A stretch of DNA of 64,000 bases from Aquimarina sp. AU58 (GCF_900312745.1 NZ_OMPD01000008.1:124001-188000); one strand, 5' to 3'; shown: positions 45,354-54,008, numbered from the stretch's first letter. Notes: generated by a model not told the origin, from the letters alone. A program made the numbers and translations.

Positions 45354-45388
45354 TCCCCCTAGTTGCGCAAAGTCTCCTGACTTAGCGG
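45354..45388 (+). repeat. Cassette-junction element, degenerate copy D
   Basis: TCCCCCTAGTTGCGCAAAGT then CTCCTGACTTAGCGG: starts with the same TCCCCC and ends with TAGCGG; the inside differs. It lies 10 bp after the lipoprotein stop. Confidence 0.45.
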
Positions 45389-45419
45389 AAAGATCAAAGA
45401 AAGGTTTATAAATACTAAG

Positions 45420-45451
45420 AACCAGTTACAGCGATGTAGCTGGTTTTTTTT
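45420..45451 (+). terminator. Terminator after the lipoprotein cassette
   Basis: AACCAGTTAC (45420-45429) pairs with GTAGCTGGTT (45436-45445) with one G-U pair around AGCGAT, followed by eight Ts. Confidence 0.8.
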
Positions 45452-45634
45452 GATATAAGTATATCATATAAAAAACCAGATAACACTATTCTATGTATTA
45501 TTTTTGTGCTAACGATAACTTCTTATTCTGATAAATCAAAAGATATCGCCAACCAATTATAAAATAATGAGATGACGAAGAAATGTAATCCAGTTGTTTA
45601 TTTTGAGATTCCCCCTGCTGCTCCTAGCGTGTAA
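45452..45634 (+). pseudogene. Truncated duplicate of the VOC gene's promoter and first 14 codons
   Basis: 45452-45613 is a diverged copy of 45784-45945: both carry CCAGATA(A/G)CACTATTCTAT, GATAAATCAAAA and AACCAATTATAAAATAATGA, then the start of the VOC gene (MTKKCNPVVYFEIP). At codon 15 the copy runs into junction element E, giving PAAPSV and a stop at 45632-45634. The intact gene follows at 45904. The duplication records an integration or recombination event at the right edge of the cassette region. Confidence 0.8.
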
Positions 45635-45739
45635 TTGATCGCTACCGCTATGCCTCTGGCTAGTGGCGATGATGAGTGAGCGATATGAGTAAGAAATAAA
45701 TTATACTAAATCCACAGCATTAGTGTTGTGGATTTTTTG
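45610..45739 (+). repeat. Cassette-junction element, long copy E
   Basis: 130 bp, nearly identical to copy B (42370-42498): TCCCCCTGCTGCTCCTAGCG at the left, a variable patch after CTAGTGGCG, and the terminator-like hairpin AATCCACAGCA ... TGTTGTGGATT with T6 at the right. Confidence 0.75.
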
Positions 45740-45768
45740 ATATTTTGTAATACAAAATATCAAAAAAT
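45732..45768. repeat. 17-bp perfect inverted repeat
   Basis: ATTTTTTGATATTTTGT (45732-45748) and ACAAAATATCAAAAAAT (45752-45768) around AAT. It overlaps the end of element E and lies 135 bp before the intact VOC gene; it may be a bidirectional terminator. Confidence 0.7.
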
Positions 45769-45903
45769 TAGAGGTTTAAGATCTAAGTATATATTATATA
45801 AAAAAGACCAGATAGCACTATTCTATATATTACTTTTGTACTAATAATAACCTCTTGTTACGATAAATCAAAAAATATCGTTAACCAATTATAAAATAAT
45901 GAG

Positions 45904-46284
45904 ATGACAAAGAAATGTAATCCAGTTGTTTATTTTGAAATCCCAGTTACAGATATTGATAGGGCCATTAAATTTTACAAATCTGTATTTAACTTCACTT
46001 TTGAAAAAGAAATTATTGATAAAAATGAAATGGCTTTGTTTCCTTTTGAAGAAGAAAACACCGGAATTTCGGGAGCATTGGCAAAGGGAGAAATCTACAA
46101 ACCAACACATAACGGAGTTGTAATTTACTTCAATACAGAAAATATTGATAAGACCTTAAAAATTGCAATTGAAAATGGTGGACAAATGTTGTATCCAAAA
46201 ACATCAAATGGAGACCTGGGTTTTGTCGCAGAATTTGAAGATAGCGAAGGAAATAGAATTGCTTTACATCAACCACTAAATTGA
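45904..46284 (+). CDS. VOC-family (glyoxalase/bleomycin resistance-like) protein
   Basis: 126 residues, a single VOC fold: PVVYFEIPVTDIDRAIKFYKSVFNFTF, FPFEEENTGISGALAKGE, and the C-terminal LGFVAEFEDSEGNRIALHQP. Metal-binding positions are partly kept (the Glu in VAEFEDSEGN), but the substrate cannot be told; many such small proteins are uncharacterised. A truncated duplicate of its 5' end lies 330 bp upstream. Confidence 0.88.
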   Translation: MTKKCNPVVYFEIPVTDIDRAIKFYKSVFNFTFEKEIIDKNEMALFPFEEENTGISGALAKGEIYKPTHNGVVIYFNTENIDKTLKIAIENGGQMLYPKTSNGDLGFVAEFEDSEGNRIALHQPLN

Positions 46285-46321
46285 TCTGAGAAAAAAAACA
46301 ATCTGATCCCTCAAATATGAT

Positions 46322-46343
46322 AGCACAGAAATATTTCTGTGCT
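46322..46343. terminator. Palindromic hairpin between convergent genes
   Basis: AGCACAGAAA (46322-46331) and TTTCTGTGCT (46334-46343) form a perfect 22-bp palindrome between the VOC gene (+) and the MBOAT gene (-). There is no long T tract; a bidirectional stop is likely but not certain. Confidence 0.5.
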
Positions 46344-46415
46344 GGCTATGAGTAATAGTTCAAAGAATATAGGAATAAAAACTCAAATCCTCCCCCTACT
46401 CTAACGCTTTACTGC

Positions 46416-48074
46416 CTAAAACTGGAAATAAATAAAAGGTTGAAAATCGGCTGCATAGGTTTGGTAACAGACAATTGCTACCGCTATCACCACTACAGCT
46501 TTAATAACCATATTGCTTTTAATAAATGCGTTTTCTATCCAACCTTTGGTACGATACGGTAACCAGTGAGTAATATACCCCAAAAGCATAACAATAAATA
46601 CAATACGATACTCCCACAATACAGCCAGGGCATTCTGCCAATCCATATTAGTGACTATTTGCTGATAAAAGCGATCAATATGATCCATACTGTTCCCTCT
46701 AAAATAGATACGGGTAAAGGTGATAAACACAAAAGTTAGTGCAATTCTCCATAGCAAGACATACCAGGCTTTAGATTCTTCATACGGGCTTATCTTACGC
46801 CAATATTTGTATGCTACAATTCCGATACCATTAAGTCCGCCCCAGATTACAAATTTCCACGAGGCGCCATGCCATAATCCACCGACCAACATAGTAATCA
46901 TAATATTTACATTTCTATTAAAATGCCAGGCCAATCTGGGTGAGAACAATGTAATAATAAGCATAGCACCAATTCCCGAAGCTGCCAATAGTGCTATCGC
47001 ATAATCAGATATTGCAAAAACTCCTAAAAATGTAAAAATCAGTATAAATGTATAGGAAAAAATAGAGCCATTACGATTACCTCCAATAGGTATATATAAA
47101 TAATCTTTAAGCCAGCTGGATAGCGAAATATGCCAACGCCTCCAAAAATCGCCACAGTGAATCGCCTTATATGGCGAATTAAAATTAACCGGTAGTTTAT
47201 AGCCCATAAGCAGTGCCAACCCAATAGCAATATCGGTATACCCAGAAAAATCACCATAGATTTGTAGTGAATACCCAAACATCGCCATGATATTCGTAAA
47301 ACCAGAAAACATCTCGGGAACATCAAATACCCGATCCATAAAATTGGCTGCAATATAATCGGCAAATAACATTTTTTTGATCAAGCCCTTTAGGATCATA
47401 AAAGTTGCCTGACCAAATTCTTTTTTGGTAATCGTAATTTCTTTTCTGATCTGAGGCACAAAATCAGCAGCTCTTACTATGGGTCCAGCAACCAACTGCG
47501 GGAAAAAACTAACAAAAAATCCAAAATCAATAATAGATGTTAAAGGTTTGATTTGTTTTCTATAAATATCTACACTGTAACTAATCGTTTGAAATGTGTA
47601 AAAAGAAATCCCCACAGGAAGAATAATTTTATCTACCGTAAAGTAATCCACCCCACTCCAGGTATTAGTCCAATGCGCCAGGTAATTAATAACTTCGTAA
47701 TCGGTCTGAAAAAGGAAATTATATGAATCTGTAAAGAAATAAGCATATTTAAAATAACAGAGTGTTCCCAGGTTAATAATCACACTTATAGCAACCAATG
47801 TTTTTTGAACCAGCACCGATCTACTATTATAAATAGCTCTACCTAAAAAGAAATCATTGACCGTACTAAATAGTAAAATACCTATAAAAAGACCACTGGT
47901 TTTATAATAAAAAAGTAGACTTATAGCAAAGAGATAAGCACTTCGTAGATTTTTTTTGCTATATACTATAGCATAAATAAAATATATTACTGCAAAGAAA
48001 ATCCAGAAGTTCGCTTGTGTAAAGATCAACGGAAAATCTTCTGAAAAAGAAAATATGTCAATAAGTCTATTCAT
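46416..48074 (-). CDS. MBOAT-family O-acyltransferase (AlgI/DltB-like)
   Basis: 552 residues, about 11-12 membrane helices. MBOAT signatures: RRWHISLSSWLKDYLYIPIGGNR and the catalytic His region ITMLVGGLWHGASWKFVIWGG. Such proteins move acyl (usually acetyl) groups across the inner membrane onto extracellular polysaccharide. The gene overlaps the upstream SGNH gene by 8 bp, and two SGNH proteins precede it, the same arrangement as alginate or peptidoglycan O-acetylation systems (AlgI with AlgJ/AlgX). The acceptor polymer is unknown. Confidence 0.93.
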   Translation of the reverse strand: MNRLIDIFSFSEDFPLIFTQANFWIFFAVIYFIYAIVYSKKNLRSAYLFAISLLFYYKTSGLFIGILLFSTVNDFFLGRAIYNSRSVLVQKTLVAISVIINLGTLCYFKYAYFFTDSYNFLFQTDYEVINYLAHWTNTWSGVDYFTVDKIILPVGISFYTFQTISYSVDIYRKQIKPLTSIIDFGFFVSFFPQLVAGPIVRAADFVPQIRKEITITKKEFGQATFMILKGLIKKMLFADYIAANFMDRVFDVPEMFSGFTNIMAMFGYSLQIYGDFSGYTDIAIGLALLMGYKLPVNFNSPYKAIHCGDFWRRWHISLSSWLKDYLYIPIGGNRNGSIFSYTFILIFTFLGVFAISDYAIALLAASGIGAMLIITLFSPRLAWHFNRNVNIMITMLVGGLWHGASWKFVIWGGLNGIGIVAYKYWRKISPYEESKAWYVLLWRIALTFVFITFTRIYFRGNSMDHIDRFYQQIVTNMDWQNALAVLWEYRIVFIVMLLGYITHWLPYRTKGWIENAFIKSNMVIKAVVVIAVAIVCYQTYAADFQPFIYFQF

Positions 48075-49347
48075 TAATTACCTGATTCAAAATAGAGTTT
48101 GGCTCTAATTGCAATTCGTTTTCCCATGAATGCGCCAGTGCCTGTAACAAAAGATCTGCTTTTATACGATATCCCATAACCGTAAAATGAATACGATCTC
48201 TGGGCATTAGTTTATTTGCATACCAATCTTTTGAAGAATTAAAACCTCCCATGATTTCATAAAAATCCCAAACCGCCATTTCTTGCTCTTTTGCCACTTC
48301 ATAGATAATCTTTTGAGCAATCCTGGTTCTTGGGTTCGGAAATTTCTTTTTATAATACGAATCATTAGGTACGGTAAGCAATACAGCACAATTAGGATTT
48401 GCCTTTTGTATTAATTTAATTAAATCTGTATAGTATGCTTTATATTCATCCGGATTAAAATCGGGGTGATATGCATCATTGGTACCAATAGATACTATAA
48501 ATAAATCTGGTTTGTAGAGCAATAACTGGTCATCAAAAAAGCGACATCTTTTATAATACGAAAAACTCCCCCCATTTACCCCAATAGAAGTATATTGAAT
48601 CCCATTATTATCGTTCATTAATTCGATACCCATCATCAAAAACTCGGCTTTTTCTTCATCTTTAATTTTGCGAATACAAAACTCAATTTCTTCAACACTT
48701 TTATGCAATGTATATTCTATAAAATGTGCTTCTTTATTTTCTTTAATTGCGGATACCAGCGAATCTTGTTTGAAAGATATTTCATAGTCATCACTCCAGT
48801 TATCATAAAAAATCCTGATTTTATTAAAATCGTACATCTTTTCATGATAATTATTTCCATTTGCTATGATTTTCACATTCGATATACTGTCTTTAAAAAC
48901 TGCTGTTACTCCCGATAATCCCCAGGCAACGCTGTCTTTTCGAACCGAACATCGATATCCTTTCCATTCGCCATCATATTTTACTCTATAATTACCAGGA
49001 TTATTAGTCTTGGCAATACTAAACGGATAAATAAATCCTCGTTGCCCTTTTGCACTAGGACTCATCATCTGGAGGTAAGATCGTAATCGATTCGAATAAA
49101 TATCTGCTTGTATATGAGATCCTCCAATATGAAAAACGTGCAAATCTTCTTTTCCACCTTTTGCAATGGTGTCTAATTTGCGAAAAAGTGTTTTAAATGC
49201 CGGTGAATTTTCTGCCATTTTTATAGTATTGGCTTTCCAATTCACAAAAGGGTATTTATTTTGTATGGTATCTATAACATAGGTTTGTGCCATCAAAGGC
49301 AATGTTAAAAGCCATACATAAAAGAATAATTTGTTACGTATCATCAT
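48067..49347 (-). CDS. SGNH/GDSL-hydrolase-like protein, O-acylation partner (second)
   Basis: 426 residues from ATG 49347 (MMIRNKLFFYVWLLTLPLMAQ, a signal peptide); the codons before it overlap the end of the preceding gene and are not taken. SGNH blocks: FHIGGSHIQADIYSNRLR (nucleophile Ser), FIVSIGTNDAYH (Asn block), and DRIHFTVMGYRIKAD (Asp-x-x-His). Block I reads GGS rather than GDS. It probably transfers or removes acyl groups in the periplasm together with the MBOAT protein. Confidence 0.85.
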   Translation of the reverse strand: MMIRNKLFFYVWLLTLPLMAQTYVIDTIQNKYPFVNWKANTIKMAENSPAFKTLFRKLDTIAKGGKEDLHVFHIGGSHIQADIYSNRLRSYLQMMSPSAKGQRGFIYPFSIAKTNNPGNYRVKYDGEWKGYRCSVRKDSVAWGLSGVTAVFKDSISNVKIIANGNNYHEKMYDFNKIRIFYDNWSDDYEISFKQDSLVSAIKENKEAHFIEYTLHKSVEEIEFCIRKIKDEEKAEFLMMGIELMNDNNGIQYTSIGVNGGSFSYYKRCRFFDDQLLLYKPDLFIVSIGTNDAYHPDFNPDEYKAYYTDLIKLIQKANPNCAVLLTVPNDSYYKKKFPNPRTRIAQKIIYEVAKEQEMAVWDFYEIMGGFNSSKDWYANKLMPRDRIHFTVMGYRIKADLLLQALAHSWENELQLEPNSILNQVINE

Positions 49348-50842
49348 GGTTATTAGGTTCTTTGAGGTCAAGGTATAGGGCTGTAAAAAATAGTTCTGAA
49401 ATTATTTTGGTTCCTTTCCAGGTAAAATGCATATAATCTTTGGCGGTTAATTTTTCGTCTACCCATAACTTCATTGCTCCTTTTCCGCCCATAGCATCAT
49501 ACATACTCCAATACGCTACATTATTTTCCAGGCAAGTTTTCATTAATTCAGCATTAAGATACGGCAATAATGGGTAGGTTTCCATTTTACCGTTTACCGG
49601 AAGACACATATCTGTAGGTCCTATAAATAAAACGTTGGTATTTTTTGCTCGTCTTCTAATCCAATCTATCTGTCTGGCAATTCGTTTAGTATACTTGGTT
49701 ACATCGGTAGAATCTTTAAGATATGGCATTGTATTACCGCCATATTGCATAACAACAATTTTGGGTCTTAATTGCCTCATCATTTGGCTATAGATAGTCG
49801 CATTAGAGCTTGTAAAAACGGTTCCCGAAGCACCACGCATCGCTACATTATCGATTTGCACTCTAGATCCTCCATCCAACGTTAATCCATAAAAATCGGC
49901 GCTTACCTTACCTTCCAGTTCAATTTTGAGATCTGTAGGTGCAGTCGCTGTTCTTATTTTATATTGATGGTATTTGCCATCTGCAATCAAATCATCTTGC
50001 TGAATTAAAACTCCACCATTATATACCGATATTTTGATCGGAAAGTTACAATTACCATAATGCAAACCAATATTGGTAAAATACCTGAATTTTGCATATG
50101 CTTTCTTAGACTTCCCTATTTTTACAGAAGCTTTGATGATTGGTAAAGAATCAACCATAGTACTATCCGGAAGTTCTTTTTGATATGCTGTAAAACGAGA
50201 AGCAGAAAGATATGCTCCATATTTTCGATCTGAAAACTTTTTTTGGGTTGGATCAAAAAGTGCATAACGTTGCCAATTTTCGCTTGGTTCTATAATAGCA
50301 CTTATTTGGTTATACACAGGTAATACAGGAAGAAATCCAGGGCCACTACCACCATACATCCCCTGAAGTCTGTTACGAAGATATCCTGTAATACGATCTC
50401 CTTCGATCTGAGAATCACCATAATGTATAATTCTACATGACCTGGAAGATAGTTTTTCTCTCAACTCATCTGCAAAATCGGGATTACTCTCGGGGTATTT
50501 GATCCTAACAATACGAGTCGTATCAATTTTTGAGAAGTCAGGAAGCTTTTTAATTTCTTCTGTTAAGGCAATATCTTTTTTACTTTCATCGGTTTCGATA
50601 TCCAGAGGAGTTACAATCTGAGTAACCTCTAGAATATCTTGTCTTGTAAGTGATGAATCTTTTTCTAATCCCAAAAATGTAGTATGCGTGGGGTATTTAA
50701 CCGAAATCCCTTCATATGAGAATCCATCATCCTGTGTTTGAGCTTTTTGAACGCCTCCTTTTTGACTTAAAAACATGAGTCCAAATAATACTCCTAATAT
50801 GAATAGGATAAATAATGATATTTGAATAGGCCTGACTCTCAA
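49334..50842 (-). CDS. SGNH/GDSL-hydrolase-like protein, O-acylation partner (first; TTG start)
   Basis: 502 residues; the start is probably TTG at 50842 because no ATG precedes the single N-terminal membrane helix (ISLFILFILGVLFGLMFLS). SGNH blocks: RIIHYGDSQIEGDRITGYLR, VVMQYGGNTMPYL, and DYMHFTWKGTKIISE. The N-terminal 100 residues after the helix are an extra region with charged sequence; a beta-rich insert lies at about 230-330 (VKIGKSKKAYAKFRYFTNIGLHYGNC). It is the first gene of the SGNH-SGNH-MBOAT operon. Confidence 0.85.
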   Translation of the reverse strand: MRVRPIQISLFILFILGVLFGLMFLSQKGGVQKAQTQDDGFSYEGISVKYPTHTTFLGLEKDSSLTRQDILEVTQIVTPLDIETDESKKDIALTEEIKKLPDFSKIDTTRIVRIKYPESNPDFADELREKLSSRSCRIIHYGDSQIEGDRITGYLRNRLQGMYGGSGPGFLPVLPVYNQISAIIEPSENWQRYALFDPTQKKFSDRKYGAYLSASRFTAYQKELPDSTMVDSLPIIKASVKIGKSKKAYAKFRYFTNIGLHYGNCNFPIKISVYNGGVLIQQDDLIADGKYHQYKIRTATAPTDLKIELEGKVSADFYGLTLDGGSRVQIDNVAMRGASGTVFTSSNATIYSQMMRQLRPKIVVMQYGGNTMPYLKDSTDVTKYTKRIARQIDWIRRRAKNTNVLFIGPTDMCLPVNGKMETYPLLPYLNAELMKTCLENNVAYWSMYDAMGGKGAMKLWVDEKLTAKDYMHFTWKGTKIISELFFTALYLDLKEPNNHDDT

Positions 50843-50942
50843 TGTTTCCCGGAAATGTTATTGTATTGTAAAAATAGAAAGATTTTCTAAACTACAAAGG
50901 AGTTTCATTGGTATACGATATCATCATCATATATAAAAGGAT

Positions 50943-50976
50943 AAAAAAAGAGTCATATTGTTGAATATGACTCTTT
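50943..50976 (-). terminator. Terminator of the double-glycine peptide gene
   Basis: AAAGAGTCATATT (50947-50959) and AATATGACTCTTT (50964-50976) form a 13-bp perfect stem with loop GTTG. On the minus strand it is followed by a run of seven T residues (complement of 50943-50949). Confidence 0.85.
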
Positions 50977-51015
50977 ATATCATTGATTATAAATAAAATG
51001 ATAAACTATTTTTGA

Positions 51016-51276
51016 CTAAGCATCAATCTCGATTCCACCTCCTGAGCCACCACATTGTCTTGCATTGTGTATTATCGCTGGGTAGTTTAAAAGGCAAAAA
51101 TGACTAGCTCCAGAAGGTTGACTGGCAGTTGTACCAGGACAATTACAATCAAGTCTGCAAGGGCCTAAGTGAAAAAACGGATAGCAATTTCCTCTTGATC
51201 CACCACCAGAGATGGATTTTTGTGCTTTCTTACTAATTTCTGTGGTTCCTTTAAGGTTTAAGAGTTTTTTAAACAT
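51016..51276 (-). CDS. Double-glycine leader, Cys-rich peptide precursor (bacteriocin/RiPP-like)
   Basis: 86 residues from ATG 51276 (MFKKLLNLKGTTEISKKAQK then SISGGG). The first 26 residues match the leader type of Bacteroidota bacteriocin-like and natural-product precursors: a hydrophobic LLNLKG, a KKAQKSI helix, and a GG cleavage site for a C39-peptidase ABC exporter. The core of about 60 residues has six Cys (GNC, GPC, LDCNC, HFC, RQC) and a Gly-rich tail ending GGGIEIDA. An in-frame upstream ATG at 51324 would add 16 residues before the leader and is not preferred. No processing or export gene is nearby. Confidence 0.65.
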   Translation of the reverse strand: MFKKLLNLKGTTEISKKAQKSISGGGSRGNCYPFFHLGPCRLDCNCPGTTASQPSGASHFCLLNYPAIIHNARQCGGSGGGIEIDA

Positions 51277-51818
51277 AATACATGAATTAAAATTAAAAGA
51301 TCCTTGAACATTTAACGACACCAAGGTTTATGTCTATTCATTAATAAAGAGTAATTGTAAAATTTAAGTTTAATAAAAAAACAACATCTGAAAAATTCGG
51401 TACAATGTATTTATTATCGAAGGGTAGGTATATCAAACAATACTCCTAAAAGTAAGAAATTCAGCCATATAAACATATTAAGCATATGTTATATTTTGAA
51501 GAAGGTAATAGTTGTAAGTGCAATTACTTCAAAAAAAAGAATGTACTCTATATTACTATGATGACTAAATAGAAGAAAATTTAGTTCAATTACATCTGGA
51601 GGTTTCAATAATCAAATCTCATCTATCCAATATATATACAAAATTTCAAGTCAAAAACAGAAGTCATCCTAAAAAACTAATCAACAAAGAAAAACATAAA
51701 ATATAGTTTTCTTATATAAGTACTAGGTCTTTTTTATATAGGTACTAGTTCTTTTTTCAACCTACTCTAGGCATTTTATAGTTTTTTTCAGTTATACTTT
51801 TGCTTAAAAAGCAATATA
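51277..51818. promoter_or_regulatory. Divergent spacer with a 22-bp tandem repeat
   Basis: 540 bp with no gene seen. A 22-bp unit (TATATAxGTACTAGxTCTTT then TT) is repeated twice in tandem at 51713-51734 and 51735-51756, about 60 bp before the downstream ATG. The GTAC-centred unit could be a regulator site. Confidence 0.4.
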
Positions 51819-53144
51819 ATGAAAAAAGCAACCCTAATTGTACTGTCCTGTCTAATCATTACAATAGTAACAAGTAGTTGTAATAAAAAAGAAACACATA
51901 ATCAAAACTCTGCTATTGCTAATAGCAAAACCACTAATACAAGTGATACCACCACCAAAATAAAAGCCCCGGAAATTGAACTAAAGGAAATTTACAACAA
52001 ACCAGATAATATCCTCCCTACCCTTACATCTCTTAAAGGAAAAATTGTAATTCTGGACTTTTGGGCAACCTGGTGTGCTCCTTGTATTGAAGAATTCCCA
52101 AAAAACAATGCTTTATATAACAAATACAAAGATAAGGGAGTGCATTTTATAGCTGTTACTGATGACCCTAAGGAAAAAGTGGAAAATTTCTTAAAAAATG
52201 TTTCCTTGGATTTCTGGATCGGAAGAATAGGTAACCAAACATCAAAAGATTATAAGATTAGATTCTTGCCTAGTATAAAGATTATCAATACCGATGGTGA
52301 TATTGTATTTGAAGGTTTGCGTATTACAGAAGAACTTATACAAGAAGTACTGGAAACCAATACGATCATCTCGGAAAAAAAGACAGAACCTATAACAGAA
52401 AACAACACCAAATTAAATGAAATAGCTTTTACATCTGGGTTTTCCCCTGGTGAAGATCCTCTCTACATTGATTTTGTTAGGCAAATCCTAAAAAAAGAAA
52501 CAACACCCAAAGCAAACCTAAGCAGCCTGGTGATTCGTAAATCACCATATACAAAAGGAACTTATGGGTCTCAATCTGATACGAAAAAGGGCTATGTAGG
52601 GGCAACGATCGTAGGACAAAACCTTAGTGATATTTATAAATTTATAAAACTAGGTACAGGTACAGTTAATGCTTTTAGAATAAAAAATAAATCTAAAAAT
52701 ACCGACCTTTATGATATTGTGTATTCTAAAAAACAAAAGGGAAATAGTAGAGAAAAAGCTATGGATGAAATACAAAACGAACTTATGAACTCATTATCAA
52801 TAGAATTTAAAACTATTGAAAGCAAACAACTCGTGAACAAACTTAAACTTGCTTCTCCAAGCCAATATATCACCACAAAGGATAAAATAGAAGACGGAGC
52901 TACGAAACTTTACACTCCAATTGAGGAACTTGCCTCTCAGTTTGAGGATACCTCTAATGAATTCTTTGTTATCGACACATCACTAAAAAACGTATTGATT
53001 TATTCCTATGACATAGATTTGAAAGTTATTGAAGAATCTACAGATCCTTTAAAAGAAATTCAAACTTACCTACAGGACAAAGGTATAACAATCAATAAAA
53101 CCGAAGAGTTGGTTCAGACTTTTGAGATTATCGACTCGCAATAA
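51819..53144 (+). CDS. Thioredoxin (TlpA-like) lipoprotein with C-terminal DUF3738-like region
   Basis: 441 residues. Lipobox TSSC (Cys21) is followed by a short linker and a TlpA-like thioredoxin domain (about 45-190): VILDFWATWCAPCIEEFPKNN, then a cis-Pro LPSIKIIN. Residues about 200-441 form a second region (IAFTSGFSPGEDPLYIDFVRQILKK; YIFKFIKLGTG-type helix; FVIDTSLKNVLIYSYDIDL) with the tandem half-repeats seen in proteins described as TIGR03435/DUF3738. The domain boundary is an estimate. It likely acts in periplasmic redox control; it has no operon partner. Confidence 0.8.
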   Translation: MKKATLIVLSCLIITIVTSSCNKKETHNQNSAIANSKTTNTSDTTTKIKAPEIELKEIYNKPDNILPTLTSLKGKIVILDFWATWCAPCIEEFPKNNALYNKYKDKGVHFIAVTDDPKEKVENFLKNVSLDFWIGRIGNQTSKDYKIRFLPSIKIINTDGDIVFEGLRITEELIQEVLETNTIISEKKTEPITENNTKLNEIAFTSGFSPGEDPLYIDFVRQILKKETTPKANLSSLVIRKSPYTKGTYGSQSDTKKGYVGATIVGQNLSDIYKFIKLGTGTVNAFRIKNKSKNTDLYDIVYSKKQKGNSREKAMDEIQNELMNSLSIEFKTIESKQLVNKLKLASPSQYITTKDKIEDGATKLYTPIEELASQFEDTSNEFFVIDTSLKNVLIYSYDIDLKVIEESTDPLKEIQTYLQDKGITINKTEELVQTFEIIDSQ

Positions 53145-53220
53145 TTCATTTTTTTCTTCAAAAGAAAATTTTAAGAGAGCCTTCAAAAAGTAACTCATAA
53201 CACACCAGCCTATTAAACTT

Positions 53221-53257
53221 TATAACCTCACAGATTTTGAAAATCTGTGAGGTTATA
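53221..53257. terminator. Bidirectional intrinsic terminator
   Basis: TATAACCTCACAGATTT (53221-53237) and AAATCTGTGAGGTTATA (53241-53257) form a 17-bp perfect stem with a 3-nt loop, then TATTTTTAT. It separates the converging thioredoxin and TPR genes. Confidence 0.85.
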
Positions 53258-53285
53258 TATTTTTATAGTACAATCCAAAGTATGT

Positions 53286-54008
53286 CTAAAGAGAAGAAAT
53301 TAATTTCTTTACATCATTTACTACTCCCTGATATTTGCTTCGATTGGGTTTTGACATATGTTGAGATTCTATCAGGATTTCGGATAGAATTTCTTTAGCA
53401 TCTTCAATTTTTCCTTTTTCTACCAAAAATTGAGCAAGTGTATATCGTTCCTGGTAATTAGAATATCGTTGATCAATTTGTTTTAGTTGCTCTTCTGCTT
53501 TTTCTGACTGCCCTATTTCTTCTAATGCCAAACCATATAAAAACTGACTTCGGGATCCTTTAAAATCAGATTTAGCCATTATCTTCTCGGCACAAAAGAT
53601 AACTTTATCATAGTTTTTGGTTTGATAGTACCCTTCGATCAATTTTTTGATGACACCTGTATCTTCATCATAATTGGTACTAAGTGCCACTTCGTATTCG
53701 TTTATAGCATTAGGATAATCTTTTATTTCTAATAAAGCATCTGCCAAATTTACCCGATTCTGAAATGTTTCAGCAAAATCTAATTGTTTTTGTAAATCAT
53801 CAATCTTCTTGGTAGGATTAATCACGTTCACAATCTCATCCTGAACCACATCCAGATCTTTTTTACTAAATACCTGTGTCAAAAGATAGATAACACTCCC
53901 TAGCACCGGCAAAAATATAATTACAAAAAACCAGTAGTAATTGTTTTTATTCTTGACGGCATGGTAAATACAAAAGCCTTGTAAGGCAATAATTAAAAAA
54001 TATGGCAT
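53286..54008 (-). CDS. TPR protein with PLD_N-type membrane segment
   Basis: 240 residues from ATG 54008 (MPYFLIIALQGFCIYHAVKN); an upstream in-frame start overlaps the pyruvate carboxylase gene and is not preferred. Two N-terminal membrane helices match the cardiolipin-synthase N-terminal type (YYWFFVIIFLPVLGSVIYLL). The remainder is a set of TPR units (AINEYEVALSTNYDEDTGVIKKLIEGYYQTKNYDKVI; RYTLAQFLVEKGKIEDAKEILSEIL). It probably serves as a membrane scaffold. It starts 19 bp after pyc on the same strand. Confidence 0.8.
   Translation of the reverse strand: MPYFLIIALQGFCIYHAVKNKNNYYWFFVIIFLPVLGSVIYLLTQVFSKKDLDVVQDEIVNVINPTKKIDDLQKQLDFAETFQNRVNLADALLEIKDYPNAINEYEVALSTNYDEDTGVIKKLIEGYYQTKNYDKVIFCAEKIMAKSDFKGSRSQFLYGLALEEIGQSEKAEEQLKQIDQRYSNYQERYTLAQFLVEKGKIEDAKEILSEILIESQHMSKPNRSKYQGVVNDVKKLISSL

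Noticed and set aside
42370..45740. Integron attC array or CRISPR array as explanation of the repeated junction elements
   Set aside because: No RYYYAAC/GTTRRRY pair, no integrase, irregular spacing and gene-sized spacers; no cas genes and no regular short repeats.
33788..46284. Insertion sequence or prophage as driver of the RHS region
   Set aside because: No transposase, integrase, phage structural gene, or tRNA attachment site is visible in the interval.
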